Of a stretch of 6,694 nt of DNA, positions 1 to 6,694 are shown piece by piece; the stretch's first letter is position 1, and the number at the start of each line of letters is the position of its first letter. Source of the DNA: an uncultured Mycoplasmatota bacterium (GTDB lineage Bacteria > Bacillota_I > Bacilli_A > RF39 > UBA660). Under the pieces are notes generated by a model, which was given only the letters and a program-made list of their open reading frames with translations, was not told where the DNA came from and did no database searches. The position numbers and the translations under genes were made by a program. The stretch spans positions 1-6,694 of the forward strand of contig CAOKLK010000038.1 in the NCBI GenBank assembly GCA_948469295.1, read 5' to 3'.

Positions 1-240
1 TATATTAATGTGAGGGTATTTTTGTGAGGATTTAGCAATGGAAAACAAGCGACTAAACGAGGAATTATAGAAGGAATTAATGTTGGATGAATTTGGATGT
101 TACTTCTTTTATTAATTAATGTCATATTTTTTCAATCTCCGTTTACTTTTCCAAGATTATTTTATTATTTACTGTTCTTATTTGTCACTATTGTTGGGGC
201 GATGTTGGGAATTAATAAACAAGAAAATTCTCTCCATTAA
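1..240 (+). pseudogene. 3' end of a TIGR04086/YrzE-like membrane protein ORF with two in-frame TGA codons
   Basis: Reading frame 1 runs from the window edge to a TAA at 238-240 and is open except for TGA at 25-27 and 88-90. The translation has the shape of the TIGR04086 family of small membrane proteins. A glycine-rich turn with a basic stretch (GFSNGKQATKRG, then EGINVG) lies between hydrophobic helices, followed by a Leu/Ile-rich helix, a second hydrophobic helix and an ending TIVGAMLGINK. The family is of unknown function. The first TGA falls where relatives usually have Gly, the second just after a conserved Gly where they have a hydrophobic residue. About 21 Trp codons in the intact neighbours are TGG and none is TGA, so a decayed gene is the simplest reading. 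Because no TAA, TAG or frameshift is seen, TGA readthrough remains possible. The 5' end is outside the window. Family assignment is moderately sure; functional status is not. Confidence 0.6.
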
Positions 241-263
241 AAAAATTCCAAGCAAGGAATTTT

Positions 264-265
<2 letters not shown>
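240..265. terminator. Bidirectional intrinsic terminator between convergent genes
   Basis: A perfect 10-bp stem (AAAAAATTCC at 240-249 with GGAATTTTTT at 256-265) encloses a 6-nt AAGCAA loop. It begins at the last base of the plus-strand stop (238-240), and its far arm reaches the stop of the minus-strand small protein (264-266). The A-run and T-run flanks give a U-tract in both transcription directions, so it can end both convergent transcripts. Confidence 0.8.
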
Positions 266-1713
<1,448 letters not shown>

Positions 1714-1715
1714 TT

Positions 1716-1724
1716 ATTATATCA
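1716..1724 (-). promoter_or_regulatory. Extended -10 promoter for tgt
   Basis: TATAAT (1716-1721, minus strand) is preceded by TGA (1722-1724), giving the extended -10 form TGnTATAAT. There is no good -35 hexamer 17 bp upstream, which is typical when an extended -10 carries recognition. Transcription would begin near 1709, so the leader is only about 11 nt and starts at the ribosome binding site itself. Confidence 0.6.
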
Positions 1725-1745
1725 AATTTTTTTCTATCGAAAAGA

Positions 1746-1763
1746 AAAACCTTTACAGGTTTT
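1746..1763 (-). terminator. Short stem-loop at the hisS stop, probable weak terminator
   Basis: The transcript can form AAAACCU-GUAA-AGGUUUU: a 7-bp stem closed by a GNRA-type tetraloop, followed by a U-rich stretch broken by a C (UCUUUUC). The hisS TAA (1753-1755) lies in the loop. It probably ends much of the hisS mRNA, but it is weak enough to allow readthrough into tgt. Confidence 0.5.
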
Positions 1764-3072
1764 CCGTTCTATATGTATTTATGTATGATGCGATTTTTTC
1801 ATAATCTTCCAGTAAAAATTCAGTTTCCTTTTGTTCTTTCATACATTTTAAAATAATTTTATTGTTTGTTACTTCATCACTTCCGAGAATAATGACAAAA
1901 GGTATGCCAGAACGATCGATCCAATTTAGAATTTTGTTTAATTTTCTTTCTGTATATTGAAGGTCGACACGAATTCCATAGCTTCTTAAATGATTCGCAA
2001 GTTTTAGCGATTCTTTTTTGGTATTCATTGGTACGATAAATAAATCAATACTTCTTATATTTTGAGTGTTGCTTTGTTCTTTTACAACTTCCGTAATAGC
2101 ATCTAATCCAAAACTACATCCCACTGCTGGATATTCTTCTCCATTATGTATAAAGTTAGTGATTATTTTATCGTATCTTCCTCCTCCACCAATTGCAGAA
2201 GTAACTTTACTATTTTTGGCAAATACTTCAAACACTGTTCCAGTGTAAATGTTTAATCCTCTTGCTAATGTTAGATCAATATTTGTGTATTCTGTAATTC
2301 CTAAGTTTTCTAAATATTCTTTTACTTCTGTTAATTCTTCAATTCCTTTTTGGATGTGTTCATTTTTGGTATTATGGAACTCTTTTGCTAAATTTTCAAA
2401 TCCAAAATGAAAATATTTGTAAATTTGATTTATTTGCTCTTCCGTTATTCCACAATTTAAAAACTCTTTATTAATTTCATCTTTGGTTAGTTTCTTAAAT
2501 TTGTCAATCACGGTTATGACATCTAACATTTGGTTTTCTAAGATACCACACTCTTCTAAAATTCCTGTCATTAATTTTCGATTGTTATAATCTACAGTAA
2601 AAGAAATATTTAGTTGTTTGAAGGCTGTGATGTAAAGACTGATTAATTCGGCATCAACGAAAACATCTGATATTCCTACTACATCCACATCACATTGAAT
2701 GAATTCTCTATTTCTTCCAACTTTTACCGGACCATCTCGAAAGACTTTTCCAATTTCATAGCGTTTGAAAGGCATAGTAATATCTTTGGTTAACACAATC
2801 AATTTTGCAAAAGGGATGGTTAAATCATATCGAAGAGCTAAATTTCTTTCGCCTTGATCTGTTAGTTTGTATACTTCCTTTAAGATTTCTGCTCCTCCCC
2901 CATATTTGCTTGCTAAGACATCATAATAACAAAGAGTTGGAGTTACTACTGGTAAATACCCAAAACTTTCAAAGACTTGGGTTAATGTTTTTGTGATATG
3001 ATCTCGTATCATTTGTTCTTTCGGTAAATAGTCAAAGGTTCCTTTGACATTTTTTATTTCAGTTTCTGTCAT
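1753..3072 (-). CDS. hisS: Histidine--tRNA ligase, 439 aa, eukaryote-like motif set
   Basis: This class II synthetase charges tRNA-His with histidine using ATP. The N-terminal catalytic core starts KGTFDYLP and continues with motif 1 around residues 40-51. ALRYDLTIPFAKLI (79-92) sits where most bacterial enzymes have LRPEGT. Motif 2 spans 108-133 (KVFRDGP, GRNREFIQCDVD). The histidine-specific HisA motif LARGLNIYTG (269-278) carries Asn and Ile where DY is usual. GGGGRYD is at 295-301, motif 3 is AVGCSFGLDAI (316-326), and the anticodon-binding domain runs from about 340 to the end. The LRYDLT and GRNREFxQCD forms match the eukaryotic/archaeal-like branch rather than the Bacillus type. I chose ATG at 3072, not TTG at 3120: AAAGGA lies 8 nt upstream of it, and the TTG lies inside the promoter -10 box. 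No T-box leader is present. The function is very sure. Confidence 0.96.
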   Translation of the reverse strand: MTETEIKNVKGTFDYLPKEQMIRDHITKTLTQVFESFGYLPVVTPTLCYYDVLASKYGGGAEILKEVYKLTDQGERNLALRYDLTIPFAKLIVLTKDITMPFKRYEIGKVFRDGPVKVGRNREFIQCDVDVVGISDVFVDAELISLYITAFKQLNISFTVDYNNRKLMTGILEECGILENQMLDVITVIDKFKKLTKDEINKEFLNCGITEEQINQIYKYFHFGFENLAKEFHNTKNEHIQKGIEELTEVKEYLENLGITEYTNIDLTLARGLNIYTGTVFEVFAKNSKVTSAIGGGGRYDKIITNFIHNGEEYPAVGCSFGLDAITEVVKEQSNTQNIRSIDLFIVPMNTKKESLKLANHLRSYGIRVDLQYTERKLNKILNWIDRSGIPFVIILGSDEVTNNKIILKCMKEQKETEFLLEDYEKIASYINTYRTENL

Positions 3073-3080
3073 TTTTGAAT

Positions 3081-3086
3081 TCCTTT
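3081..3086 (-). promoter_or_regulatory. Ribosome binding site deciding the hisS start
   Basis: AAAGGA with an 8-nt spacer before ATG 3072 fixes the start. It lies in a leader of about 40 nt. Confidence 0.75.
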
Positions 3087-3119
3087 CTATAAATTTTGTT
3101 GTATTCCTCTTAGATTTCA

Positions 3120-3148
3120 AGTATAATGAGATCTTTTTTGTTTGTCAA
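3120..3148 (-). promoter_or_regulatory. Near-consensus sigma-A promoter for hisS
   Basis: A perfect -35 TTGACA (3143-3148) and a -10 TATACT (3120-3125, one mismatch from TATAAT) are separated by exactly 17 bp. Transcription should start near 3113, about 40 nt before the hisS start codon. That leader is too short for a T-box. The promoter sits immediately after the glycosyltransferase stop, with no terminator in between. Confidence 0.82.
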
Positions 3149-3154
3149 GCTTCT

Positions 3155-4321
3155 CTAATAGGTTTTGTTATTTTCAAATAAGGTTAAGAAAAAGACATAG
3201 ATATAGGTTAGGAAAAAGATTGGATGATACCAAATTACAAGGCTCTGGATTTGGTCTGGTAAATGTAATTTTTCTCCTTCTTTTAAAATTATTAAATAAG
3301 TTAAGGTTACTAATATGATGTATAACTCTAATAAAACAAAAGATAACATTAGATAGTGTTTTGATATTATTAAATAGATTATTCCGAGTATTATTGAGAT
3401 TAGTAAACATATTAGGGGACAACTTCCAATAGCCATTAAAATTAATGATCCTGGATTGTTTGGTTTTTTGGTTAATTTTTCTAATAAATTATGAATGTTT
3501 TGTAACCAGATTTGATTGTAATTTTTAAGCCATTGTTTTCTTTTTTGAATACTGGTTTTTAAGGTTTCGGGTTCGCTTACTTTATAAATGGCATTTTGAT
3601 TATAATTCATACTTAATCCATGGTAACAAGCATAATAACTTAGTTCGATTTCATCGTTTTTTGAGTGGAATGGATATGATTTCCATTTTTCTATTAAAGA
3701 TCCATGAATATAGAAACCAGAAGGAGAAAGAAATAAATTTTTATGGTGTTTTACTCTTCTTTGATTGATCCATTGGTTTATCATGGTAACCATAAGACTT
3801 TCTGAAACACTGATTATTTTGGTTTTGTTTTTTAGTTTTTGATATCCCATGCTAATATGAAAACCTTTTTGATAATCTTGTTCCATTTCTTTTAGATAAT
3901 CTTGCTCCAAGATATTGTTGGATTCTAATATGAAATATGCATCATAGGTTTTATTTTTTTCTTTTAAATATTTTATTCCTTCTTCTAAGGCATATCCTCT
4001 ACTCTGTCTTTTGAAATACTTTCTTTTTATTGTATTCACTTTATATTGTTTGCAAATTTCTATTTGATCATCTTTTTGATCTTCCAGAATCACATAAACA
4101 TCTTTCATTGGAACTTTTCGAGATTGATTTTTAATACTGATAAGAAGTTCTTCTAAATCTTTCAAACTTTTATTTGTGGTTATTAATATTGTAAATTTTG
4201 GTTTTTGATCAGTTATTTTTGCTAATTTTAATTTGTTTTTTCTGGATAATATATATTTTAAAAAACTCATTATGATGGCAAGGAAAAAGAAGTAGTGAAT
4301 AAAAAATTGAAGGGATGTCAT
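3155..4321 (-). CDS. Membrane-anchored family 2 glycosyltransferase-like protein, 388 aa
   Basis: The architecture matches processive-type GT2 enzymes. One N-terminal membrane helix (about 5-24) precedes a cytosolic GT-A domain (about 40-265). Hydrophobic segments then cover about 292-320, 325-346 and 360-382. The nucleotide-sugar core is recognisable: PKFTILITTN, VYVILEDQKDD (75-85), RQSRGYALEEG (105-115, usually GKgyALn) and DAYFILESNNILEQDYL (127-143). Key positions are weakened. The DxD motif reads E133-S-N135, the usual TED reads N-D-E (222-224) and the QxxRW motif reads KRKQW (260-264). It may be an active enzyme with different requirements or a non-catalytic partner. The acceptor and sugar cannot be read from sequence. 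ATG 4321 has GAGGTG 5 nt upstream and overlaps the preceding stop by ATGA. The stop is TAG. The family is fairly sure, the activity is not. Confidence 0.75.
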   Translation of the reverse strand: MTSLQFFIHYFFFLAIIMSFLKYILSRKNKLKLAKITDQKPKFTILITTNKSLKDLEELLISIKNQSRKVPMKDVYVILEDQKDDQIEICKQYKVNTIKRKYFKRQSRGYALEEGIKYLKEKNKTYDAYFILESNNILEQDYLKEMEQDYQKGFHISMGYQKLKNKTKIISVSESLMVTMINQWINQRRVKHHKNLFLSPSGFYIHGSLIEKWKSYPFHSKNDEIELSYYACYHGLSMNYNQNAIYKVSEPETLKTSIQKRKQWLKNYNQIWLQNIHNLLEKLTKKPNNPGSLILMAIGSCPLICLLISIILGIIYLIISKHYLMLSFVLLELYIILVTLTYLIILKEGEKLHLPDQIQSLVIWYHPIFFLTYIYVFFLTLFENNKTY

Positions 4322-5001
4322 TTTTTCACCTCGATTATTTTCATATTGATGGTGTATTTCTTTAGTGTTTCATCATCATAGTGTTTATCAAAAAAGGTTC
4401 CTATTCTGGTTATTGGAGGAATGCCATCTATACGCAAGCGTTGACGAAATAATGCTCCCCAAGAAATTCCAAAATCTAATAATAATAAAAATATTATTGT
4501 ATGTGTCAAAATATAACTGAATTTTTTGGGGTATGATTCTATGACATTGGATAAAAAGGGATACACAACTTTAGCAAATAATAATGCAAGTAGACCCCAT
4601 ACAATCATGAATGGGATGGTTGTTCGTCCATTAATATTTAAGAAATCATTGCTATAGTCCCAAGAGATGGTATGAAATAGGGTTTCTTGAAAAAAGCTTA
4701 GTAAATATTCAAAAGTTCCTCCAATGAATGCACCTTCTAAAAATATTTGAAAATTTGTTTTTTCTTTTCTTAATAATAAAATGGCAAAAAGAACTGCCCC
4801 TATTCCATAGATTGGACTGATTGGTCCATAAAACACTCCTCTTCTTAATTGCCAAACTAATTCATGATGATAATGATAATGAATGAATAAATTTAAAATT
4901 TGTTCATAATAAGCACCAAAAATAGATCCTAATAAAAAGATCCAAAATAGTTTATAAAAGCAGATACCCTTTGCAAATGTTTTATCCTTTTCTTTGATCA
5001 C
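4318..5001 (-). CDS. PF06541-family (putative ABC-transporter type IV) multipass membrane protein, 227 aa
   Basis: The hallmark of this poorly characterised family is present: a first membrane helix with GSIFGAYYEQ (25-34), then RGVFYGPISPIYGIGA (54-69). It continues with EGAFIGGTFEYLLSFFQE (89-106), WDYS and LNINGRTTIP (114-130) and WGLLALLFAKVVYPF (135-149). About five to six hydrophobic segments are visible, with a soluble C-terminal tail after residue 190. Despite the family name there is no ATPase domain here or next door, so transport is not shown. GTG at 5001 is chosen because GGGAG lies 9 nt upstream. A GTG at 5028 would add nine residues, but it lies upstream of the predicted transcription start (about 5022) and lacks a good ribosome binding site. 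The TGA stop overlaps the glycosyltransferase ATG (ATGA), so the two are translationally coupled and may work together at the membrane. Confidence 0.8.
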   Translation of the reverse strand: MIKEKDKTFAKGICFYKLFWIFLLGSIFGAYYEQILNLFIHYHYHHELVWQLRRGVFYGPISPIYGIGAVLFAILLLRKEKTNFQIFLEGAFIGGTFEYLLSFFQETLFHTISWDYSNDFLNINGRTTIPFMIVWGLLALLFAKVVYPFLSNVIESYPKKFSYILTHTIIFLLLLDFGISWGALFRQRLRIDGIPPITRIGTFFDKHYDDETLKKYTINMKIIEVKK

Positions 5002-5010
5002 AACGAAACA

Positions 5011-5015
5011 CTCCC
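5011..5015 (-). promoter_or_regulatory. Ribosome binding site deciding the start of the PF06541 gene
   Basis: GGGAG with a 9-nt spacer before GTG 5001. It supports the shorter protein over the in-frame GTG at 5028. Confidence 0.6.
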
Positions 5016-5028
5016 AGTTATGTACCAC

Positions 5029-5057
5029 ATATTACCACAATGAGAAAATTTTTACAA
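5029..5057 (-). promoter_or_regulatory. Predicted promoter for the PF06541-glycosyltransferase pair
   Basis: The -35 TTGTAA (5052-5057) has four matches to consensus. It lies 17 bp from the -10 TAATAT (5029-5034), which is preceded by TGG, giving an extended -10. Transcription would start near 5022 with a leader of about 21 nt. It begins directly downstream of the hairpin that follows glyQS. Confidence 0.55.
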
Positions 5058-5098
5058 ATCAAACAGAAAGATTGCTCTTTCTGTTTGATTATTTTTTT
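5057..5098. terminator. Perfect 15-bp hairpin after glyQS, T-run on the plus-strand side
   Basis: Arms 5057-5071 and 5076-5090 are perfectly complementary around a 4-nt loop. In the glyQS transcript the loop is GCAA, a GNRA tetraloop. The run of seven T (5092-5098) lies on the glyQS side, so the canonical stem plus U-tract form exists only for plus-strand transcription. In the glyQS direction the hairpin is followed by UGUAAAAAUUUU, a poor U-tract. It most likely marks the 3' end of the glyQS mRNA and also blocks antisense transcription into glyQS. Confidence 0.7.
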
Positions 5099-5100
5099 GT

Positions 5101-6489
5101 TTAAAATTTAATTTTTTCTTCAATATAAGATTTTAGTTCTTCAATTTTCATTGTAATTTGTTCCATTGTGTCTCGATCACGAACGGTTACTGTTTTGTTA
5201 TTGATTGTATTATCATCTACGGTTATACAAAATGGAGTTCCAATGGCATCACTTCTGCGATATCTTTTTCCGATGCTTCCAGTTTCATCATATGAACACA
5301 TGAAATCTTTGGAAAGGAGTCCATAAATTTCTAAGGATTCTTTACTATGTAATTTTTTTACTAATGGGAGAATAGTTACTTTGATTGGTGCTAAATATGG
5401 ATGAAATTTTAAAACGATTCGTTCTTCTTCCCCAATGATTTCTTTTTGATAAGCTTCTGTAAGAAATGCTAAAATCATTCGATCTAATCCAACGGCTGGT
5501 TCGATTACATATGGAAGATATTTTTCGTTGGTTTCGGGATCTAGGTATCTTAAATCTTCTTTGGAATAATCTTGATGAACCGTTAAGTCATAATCTGTAC
5601 GATCTGCTATTCCCCATAATTCATCAAATCCTTGAATATATTTGTATTCAATATCTGTGGTTGCGACAGAATAAAAAGATAATTCTTCTCTTTTGTGATC
5701 TCGATATCGTAAGTTTTCTTTGCTAATTCCTAAACTAGTTAGGAAGTCCATACAGAAACTCTTATAATAACCAAACCATTCTAAATCTTCTCCTGGTTTG
5801 CAAAAGAATTCTAATTCCATTTGTTCAAATTCTCTGGTACGAAATGTAAAGTTTCCTGGGGTTATTTCGTTTCGGAAACTTTTTCCTGTTTGTCCAATTC
5901 CAAAAGGAAGTTTTAATCTCATGCTTCTTTGAATGTTTGGAAAGTTTACAAACATTCCTTGAGCTGTTTCTGGTCTTAAATAAACTGTTGATTTTGCATC
6001 TTCTGTTACTCCAATATAGGTTTTAAACATCATATTGAATTTTCTAATTTCAGTAAAATCACAAGCTCCACATTTTGGACAAGGTATTTCTGCTTCTTTG
6101 ATGAAGTTTTCTAATTTTTCATTGCTCCATCCGTCACTTGATTCATCAATATTGTGTTCATGAAGGTAAGCATCTACTATTTTATCTGCACGATGACGCA
6201 TTTTGCATTTTTTGCAATCCATTAAAGGATCATTAAAATTGGCAACGTGTCCAGTTGCTTCCCAGACTTTAGGATTCATTAGAATTGCACTTTGCATTCC
6301 ATAATTATAGGGATTTTCTTGAATGAATTTTTTCCACCAAGCTCTTCTCACATTTTCTTTTAATTCAATTCCTAATGGACCGTAATCCCAAGTATTTGAA
6401 AGTCCTCCATAAATTTCGCTTCCTTGAAATATAAATCCATAGTTTTTACAAAAGTTTACTAATTCTTCCATTGTTTTTTGATTTTTCAT
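5101..6489 (-). CDS. glyQS: Glycine--tRNA ligase, single-chain alpha2 type, 462 aa
   Basis: This class II synthetase joins glycine to tRNA-Gly. It is the dimeric single-polypeptide form found in eukaryotes, archaea and some bacteria, not the GlyQ/GlyS tetramer, and its length is typical. The N-terminus has GGLSNTWDYGPLG (28-40) and RRAWWKKF (48-55). Candidate zinc ligands are C92 and C95 (CKKC) with C137, C140 and C143 (CPKCGAC), in the insertion that includes FNMMFKT. RPETAQGMF is at 172-180, motif 2 is FRNEITP plus FRTREFEQMELEFF (205-229) and motif 3 is EPAVGLDRM (330-338). The anticodon-binding domain runs from about 365 to the end, with GKRYRRSDAIGTPF (407-420). ATG 6489 has AAGGAG 10 nt upstream and overlaps the stop of the gene before it (ATGA), so it is expressed from an upstream promoter outside the window. 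No T-box leader is visible. Identity is very sure. Confidence 0.97.
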   Translation of the reverse strand: MKNQKTMEELVNFCKNYGFIFQGSEIYGGLSNTWDYGPLGIELKENVRRAWWKKFIQENPYNYGMQSAILMNPKVWEATGHVANFNDPLMDCKKCKMRHRADKIVDAYLHEHNIDESSDGWSNEKLENFIKEAEIPCPKCGACDFTEIRKFNMMFKTYIGVTEDAKSTVYLRPETAQGMFVNFPNIQRSMRLKLPFGIGQTGKSFRNEITPGNFTFRTREFEQMELEFFCKPGEDLEWFGYYKSFCMDFLTSLGISKENLRYRDHKREELSFYSVATTDIEYKYIQGFDELWGIADRTDYDLTVHQDYSKEDLRYLDPETNEKYLPYVIEPAVGLDRMILAFLTEAYQKEIIGEEERIVLKFHPYLAPIKVTILPLVKKLHSKESLEIYGLLSKDFMCSYDETGSIGKRYRRSDAIGTPFCITVDDNTINNKTVTVRDRDTMEQITMKIEELKSYIEEKIKF

Positions 6490-6694
6490 TTTTCTTTTTC
6501 TCCTTCTATTTTATCATTATTTATGTATTTTTCGAAATGGTTTGTATCTGTGATAACGATTACATTTTCTAATATTTCTTTCGAAATAAATTTTTTAGTT
6601 ATCCCTTCTTGGATAAATTTTACAATATTATCATAATAATTATTGCTATTTAATATTATTATTTTCTTTTTCTTTTCATGTGTTCGATTTTCTT
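6486..6694 (-). CDS. C-terminal part of a LOG-family (TIGR00730-like) Rossmann-fold protein, partial
   Basis: An open frame enters from the right edge (first full codon ending at 6692) and ends in TGA at 6486-6488, overlapping the glyQS ATG. The visible 68 residues include KKKIIILNSNNYYDNIVKF, EGITKKFISKEI and NVIVITDTNHFEKYI. This is the pattern of the C-terminus of LOG proteins (YvdD-type): 'llN...yYd.ll.fld....eGFi.....lliv.d'. LOG proteins are nucleotide-5'-monophosphate phosphoribohydrolases, best known for cytokinin activation. In bacteria the usual substrate is often unclear. The diagnostic PGGxGTxxE motif would lie outside the window, so the call rests on the tail only. The tail ends in a Lys/Glu-rich stretch that doubles as the glyQS ribosome binding site (AAGGAG). 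The ATGA overlap implies an operon with glyQS. Confidence 0.65.
   Translation of the reverse strand, partial: ENRTHEKKKKIIILNSNNYYDNIVKFIQEGITKKFISKEILENVIVITDTNHFEKYINNDKIEGEKEK

Noticed and set aside
3073..3120. Longer HisS starting at TTG 3120
   Set aside because: The TTG overlaps the -10 box of a near-consensus promoter, and AAAGGA precedes ATG 3072. Family proteins begin near the KGTFDYLP motif.
3073..3154. T-box or other riboswitch upstream of hisS
   Set aside because: The leader is about 40 nt and lacks specifier and T-box elements. The space is filled by the promoter.
3174..3422. Minus-strand open frame of 82 codons within the glycosyltransferase gene
   Set aside because: It is out of frame with the C-terminal membrane helices of the real gene and has an Asn/Leu-rich low-complexity product. 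It is an artefact of AT-rich sequence.
5002..5028. Longer PF06541 protein starting at GTG 5028
   Set aside because: It would start before the predicted transcription start near 5022 and has only a weak ribosome binding site. GTG 5001 has GGGAG at 9 nt.

Overview
The window looks like an AT-rich (roughly 30% GC by eye) low-GC Gram-positive bacterium, probably a Bacillota/Bacilli lineage. Reasons are the strong AAGGAG/AGGTGA-type ribosome binding sites, a Tgt very close in layout to the Bacillus subtilis protein, a single-chain (alpha2) glycyl-tRNA synthetase, a PF06541-type membrane protein and tightly overlapping genes. An uncultured Mollicutes-like gut Bacilli lineage would fit, but that placement is inference. 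The standard code (TGA = stop) fits all the intact genes: about 21 Trp codons are all TGG.

Layout from left to right. Positions 1-240 hold the 3' end of a plus-strand membrane-protein ORF (TIGR04086/YrzE-like) that is interrupted by two in-frame TGA codons. It converges on everything else through a shared hairpin terminator at 240-265. All remaining genes are on the minus strand, so they are transcribed from right to left. In transcription order they are: the 3' end of a LOG-family (TIGR00730-like) protein, overlapping glyQS (glycyl-tRNA synthetase) by ATGA; a hairpin and promoter region at 5029-5098; a PF06541 membrane protein, overlapping a membrane-anchored GT2 glycosyltransferase by ATGA; a near-consensus sigma-A promoter and hisS (histidyl-tRNA synthetase); a small stem-loop and an extended -10 promoter; tgt (tRNA-guanine transglycosylase); and a small membrane-anchored pseudopilin-like protein overlapping the tgt stop.

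The genes fall into two themes. glyQS, hisS and tgt serve translation: two aminoacyl-tRNA synthetases and the queuosine base-exchange enzyme. The PF06541 protein and the glycosyltransferase form a translationally coupled membrane pair, likely for envelope glycan or lipid synthesis or for its membrane scaffold. Four start codons were moved inward from the longest possible ORF because of ribosome binding sites and promoters: the small protein to 575, tgt to 1698, hisS to 3072 and the PF06541 protein to 5001.

I see no convincing new defence, mobile or RNA system. The points most worth a second look are the two in-frame TGAs in the left ORF, an altered substrate-pocket loop in Tgt that replaces GGL(S/A)VGE, a eukaryote-like HisRS, a glycosyltransferase with weakened catalytic motifs, and a perfect 15-bp hairpin after glyQS whose T-run faces the wrong way. 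No stretch longer than 300 bases lacks a gene.
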